Assembly (NCBI GenBank): GCA_027357125.1
Contig: DAHVVW010000106.1
Span: forward strand, 1-7,151
Length of the DNA stretch: 7,151 bases
Source: Clostridiales bacterium
GTDB taxonomy: Bacteria; Bacillota; Desulfitobacteriia; Desulfitobacteriales; Desulfitobacteriaceae
Reading direction: 5' to 3'
The notes under the pieces were generated by a model, which was not told where the DNA came from, made no database searches, and saw only the letters and a list, made by a program, of their open reading frames with translations. A program made the position numbers and the translations under genes. This document shows, one piece after another, positions 3,972 to 7,151 of this stretch; the first letter of the stretch is position 1, and each line of letters opens with the position of its first letter.

Positions 3972-6900
3972 CTATTTCATCTCAAAGATATCTCTCAATT
4001 CTGCTTCCGTTAACTTCGACAGCATCGTTTCACCCGGCTGAATCACAGCATCGATTAGTTCTTTCTTCTTCTCCTGCAGGGCATTTACTTTTTCTTCAAT
4101 CGTTCCTTGCGTAATCAGCTTAATCACCTGAACCGCCTTTTTCTGGCCGATGCGGTGGGCGCGGTCAGTGGCCTGTTCTTCAACAGCGGGGTTCCACCAC
4201 GGATCAAAGTGAATCACCATATCGGCACCGGTAAGATTTAAGCCGGTGCCCCCTGCTTTTAAAGAGATCAGGAACACCTTCCCTGTCCCGGCATTGAAGG
4301 CTTGCACCATGTCCGCACGTTCGGAGGCCTTGGTGGAACCTCGCAGATAAAAATACTCGATCTTTTCTGCATGTAAATGCTGCTGGATAATGTCAAGCAT
4401 GGAGGTAAACTGGGAAAAGACCAAAATCCTGTGGCCACCATCCAAGGCATCCGTCAGAATTTCCTCAAAAAGGAGCATCTTCCCGCTCTCTCCCTCATAC
4501 CCGTCTACGAACATCCCCGGATGAGAGCAGATTTGCCTGAGCCTGGTCAGGGCAGCCAGAATCTTGATCTGGCTCTTTTCAAATCCTGCAACCGCTAATT
4601 CCTTGGCTATGTTTTTGCGGGCCTCCTGCAAAAAAGCGAGGTAAATCTTGGTCTGCTCTTCGGTCATCTGGGCTTTTAGTCTGGTTTCTATTTTTTCCGG
4701 AAGTTCCTTTAAGACATCTCTTTTCAAACGGCGCAAGATAAAGGGATTGACATGCCGGCTTAGCTCGGCCAGGGGTCCAGCATCCTCTCCCTTAACAATG
4801 GGCGTTTCAAACTTTTTGTGAAACTCCTGGTGAGACAAAAGATACCCCGGCATGGTGAAGTTAAATATGGACCACAGTTCGGAAAGGGAGTTTTCAATTG
4901 GCGTTCCGGTCAGGGCAAAATACCCTTTGGCCTTGAGTTGCTGCACAGATTTGGCATTGATCGTGTGCGGATTCTTAATGTGCTGGGCCTCATCCAGGAA
5001 ACAGTAGGAAAACTCAAGGTTCGCATAATAATCAATATCCCGCCGCAGCACAGGATAAGAAGTCACCACCAAATCCCAATCCTTGCAGTCTGCCAACTGA
5101 GCCCGGCGCACGCCAGGATTCCCTTCCACCACCAACACCTTCAAGTCGGGCACAAACTTTTTGGCTTCCTCCTGCCAGTTATATATAAGCGAGGTCGGCG
5201 CTATAACCAGAGCGGGGCCGGATAGCGCAGCCTTCTCCGCCAGGATAAAGGCCAGAACTTGCACTGTTTTACCCAGTCCCATATCGTCTGCAAGGATACC
5301 GCCCAGACCATACGCAGCCAAGGTTTTTAACCATTTGAAACCCGTCTTCTGATAATCCCTGAGCACCGACTGCAATTCTGGCGGAACATCATACTCCGCA
5401 TCCTGAGGTTCGAGAATACTTTGCACTAAGTGTTTAAAGGCTTTGTTGCGCTGGATACCTGGCAGGTTAGCTTGGCGCAAAAAATTGTCAATATATAAAG
5501 CCCGGTATTTCGGGAGATTGAACACCTTCTTACTGAGATCGTCCGCCTTCAGATCCAGGTTGTCCACCAGTTTCGCGAAATTCTCCAGCTCAGGCTGTTC
5601 TAAATTGAGAAAAGAGCCATCCCGCAGCCTGAAGTATTTTTTCTTAAGCCGCAGGGACTTAAAGATATCTCCTAATTCTCCCTGATCAATATCACTGTAT
5701 TCAAAAGATACTTCCAAAAGATCCAAGTTCTCGTCTAAACGAACCCGGCCGGAAAAGGAAGTTGAAGTCCGGATTGTGAGCTTAAACTCATCGGAATAAT
5801 ATATTTCAGCCAAGTCCTGCAGTCGGGAGAGGTAGGTCATGATAAATTCAAATATTTTTTCGTCATCATCCAGATGAATTTGACCCTGGGTCACGCTGAA
5901 TTCTGCCTGTTCCAGGATATTTAGAACCTTCCTCTCTTGTTCAACAGCGCGAATAAGAATAGTATCTTCTGCAGCCTGGGTGTTGTCTGTATTAGAACCG
6001 GAACTGGCCACAAAGGGGTTAATCACGGTTTCCCCGTAGTGAAACTCCACACGCGCCATGATTCCATTATCCGCCGCGCGATCAAAGTAAATTTTGGACA
6101 TCAGGCTTTCCCGGCTGAATTTGGCAGCGAGCTTCGGTTCAATCACGACTTTACCCATTTTTTCAATCAGGGGTAGGGCCTCTGAGACAAAGAACTCCTT
6201 CTTCTCCGCCGGCAAGACGATATCGTTGGTTAATCCTTGCTGGTAAGCCTTGAGCATAGAGGGTAAACTCTGTTTTTGGGCCGGAGACGCCAGGTGGATC
6301 CTCTGCCTATACATAAAATAACTGCCGTCCGCAGTAAGCTGGATCGGTAGTTCATCTGTTTCCAGCACCAACGCCAAATCCTGAGCTTCAGCGCGCAAAG
6401 AAAATTTCAGTGGCAATCCTTCCCGGTTAATTCTGGTTGCCTGGCGCGAACCGGTGTGTATCCCCACATAGAATTCTTTGTCTCCCACAGAATCTAAAAA
6501 CTTCTTCAGAAAAGGCCCCGTTAAGCGCAAGAATTTCTGGTTAAAAAGGCTTGCACCATAATAGAAGCTTCTCATTTCTTCAAGAGCCTCATGCTGTTCA
6601 AACATTTCCCCGAGCATGGCAATTACCGGTCGGTCTTCCTCTTTGAAGGTATGTCTCTGGGGTTCAAACGTAAACTGTTTGCCGAATTCCAGCGACTGTT
6701 CCTCTTGAATACATTTTAGAAACTTCCCGATGTCCTTAACCACATACAGACGTTGCCGCCCCACTTTTAGCTGCAAATCCCCCACAATCCTTGCATGTGA
6801 GTGCAGGATATCCAGTTCCAGATCGAGGTTTATCTCTTCTTGGGGATATTCCTGGCGCTGGCCGGCAAAAAAGGCTAGCAACTCTTTAGCGGAGCGTTGT

Positions 6901-7151
6901 TTGATCTCGCGTTTTACCTTTGCTGGGTCCAGCCGTTGCTGAAGGGTTTTGAGAACGGCTACAATATGCTTGCACGCTCCAGGGTAAGTGCTGTAAGCCG
7001 GGCAGGTGCACTGATACTGGCTAATTGAGCTCTGTTCATTAAAATATACCTCTACGCGGTAGTTGTGCGTCCCCATAACCATAGCGCTAGCCGCACCGAT
7101 CGCGGGCTCAAAAACCAAATTAGTTACTCTGTCAGCCATGTAATAAGCGAC
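3972..7151 (-). CDS. SWIM zinc-finger SNF2/Rad54-family ATPase (helicase-like), 5' end beyond window
   Basis: This is a large bacterial Swi2/Snf2-type DNA translocase; its cellular role is not defined by sequence. Numbering from the first in-window Met (7139-7137) gives 1055 residues. A SWIM zinc finger, CTCP...CKH, has C44, C46, C56 and H58. A long bacterial SNF2-associated region follows at about 100-580. The SNF2 ATPase core shows LRDYQKTGFKWL at 593-604, Walker A DDMGLGKT at 618-625, VIAPTSLIYNW at 645-655, DEAQ at 716-719 and LTGTPIEN at 743-750. The C-terminal RecA lobe shows ILVFSQFTSMLD at 905-916, SLKAGGTGLNLT at 959-970 and the arginine-finger motif QATDRAHRIGQ at 989-999. All motifs look intact. 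The frame remains open to the edge, reading V-A-Y-Y before the Met. Family members typically have a YYxxGRVxNL-like motif there, so that Met is probably internal. The stop TAG at 3974-3972 lies 81 nt before cwlD. Confidence 0.92.
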   Translation of the reverse strand, partial: VAYYMADRVTNLVFEPAIGAASAMVMGTHNYRVEVYFNEQSSISQYQCTCPAYSTYPGACKHIVAVLKTLQQRLDPAKVKREIKQRSAKELLAFFAGQRQEYPQEEINLDLELDILHSHARIVGDLQLKVGRQRLYVVKDIGKFLKCIQEEQSLEFGKQFTFEPQRHTFKEEDRPVIAMLGEMFEQHEALEEMRSFYYGASLFNQKFLRLTGPFLKKFLDSVGDKEFYVGIHTGSRQATRINREGLPLKFSLRAEAQDLALVLETDELPIQLTADGSYFMYRQRIHLASPAQKQSLPSMLKAYQQGLTNDIVLPAEKKEFFVSEALPLIEKMGKVVIEPKLAAKFSRESLMSKIYFDRAADNGIMARVEFHYGETVINPFVASSGSNTDNTQAAEDTILIRAVEQERKVLNILEQAEFSVTQGQIHLDDDEKIFEFIMTYLSRLQDLAEIYYSDEFKLTIRTSTSFSGRVRLDENLDLLEVSFEYSDIDQGELGDIFKSLRLKKKYFRLRDGSFLNLEQPELENFAKLVDNLDLKADDLSKKVFNLPKYRALYIDNFLRQANLPGIQRNKAFKHLVQSILEPQDAEYDVPPELQSVLRDYQKTGFKWLKTLAAYGLGGILADDMGLGKTVQVLAFILAEKAALSGPALVIAPTSLIYNWQEEAKKFVPDLKVLVVEGNPGVRRAQLADCKDWDLVVTSYPVLRRDIDYYANLEFSYCFLDEAQHIKNPHTINAKSVQQLKAKGYFALTGTPIENSLSELWSIFNFTMPGYLLSHQEFHKKFETPIVKGEDAGPLAELSRHVNPFILRRLKRDVLKELPEKIETRLKAQMTEEQTKIYLAFLQEARKNIAKELAVAGFEKSQIKILAALTRLRQICSHPGMFVDGYEGESGKMLLFEEILTDALDGGHRILVFSQFTSMLDIIQQHLHAEKIEYFYLRGSTKASERADMVQAFNAGTGKVFLISLKAGGTGLNLTGADMVIHFDPWWNPAVEEQATDRAHRIGQKKAVQVIKLITQGTIEEKVNALQEKKKELIDAVIQPGETMLSKLTEAELRDIFEMK

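Noticed and set aside
4818..5225. 135-codon plus-strand frame inside the SNF2 gene
   Set aside because: It is antisense to the conserved ATPase motifs, which constrain the sequence. No ribosome site and no known domain. The other short frames opposite SNF2, cwlD and htpX were dropped for the same reason.

Overview
The window looks like chromosomal DNA from an anaerobic, endospore-forming member of the Bacillota, most likely class Clostridia. Three things point that way: a CwlD-type spore-cortex amidase, genes of the clostridial oxidative ornithine-degradation pathway, and strong Shine-Dalgarno sites of the GGGGGAA/GGGAGG kind. Base composition is intermediate by eye, which would suit a Peptococcaceae-like lineage better than an AT-rich Clostridium, but the genus cannot be fixed from this sequence.

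Left part (1-1741, minus strand). A tight gene run reads ord, ortA, ortB in transcription order. Ord is 2,4-diaminopentanoate dehydrogenase and OrtA/OrtB are the two subunits of 2-amino-4-oxopentanoate thiolase. ortB runs off the left edge. Together they turn 2,4-diaminopentanoate (made from D-ornithine by the aminomutase OraSE) into 2-amino-4-oxopentanoate, then alanine plus acetyl-CoA. The ord leader can form a 43-nt hairpin of no class I recognise.

Middle (1742-3158). A divergent 394-bp intergenic region separates ord from a plus-strand M48 membrane zinc protease gene (htpX). It holds a probable sigma-A promoter, a clear yybP-ykoY (Mn2+) riboswitch and an intrinsic terminator whose 5' arm shares bases with the 3' strand of riboswitch helix P1. 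This is the layout of a manganese ON switch. A further 111 nt between terminator and htpX contains a strong ribosome-binding site, an 11-codon ORF and an AU-rich hairpin next to the htpX Shine-Dalgarno. A protease under a manganese riboswitch, rather than a manganese exporter, is the most interesting point of the window. htpX ends at a hairpin terminator that can also serve the convergent cwlD gene.

Right part (3159-7151, minus strand). A large SWIM-zinc-finger SNF2/Rad54-type ATPase gene enters from the right edge. Its real start is probably outside the window. It is followed after a short gap by cwlD, which has a plausible internal mother-cell (sigma-E-like) promoter and a Shine-Dalgarno site that fixes a start 27 codons downstream of the longest reading frame.

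No tRNA, rRNA, CRISPR array, insertion sequence or attachment site was seen.
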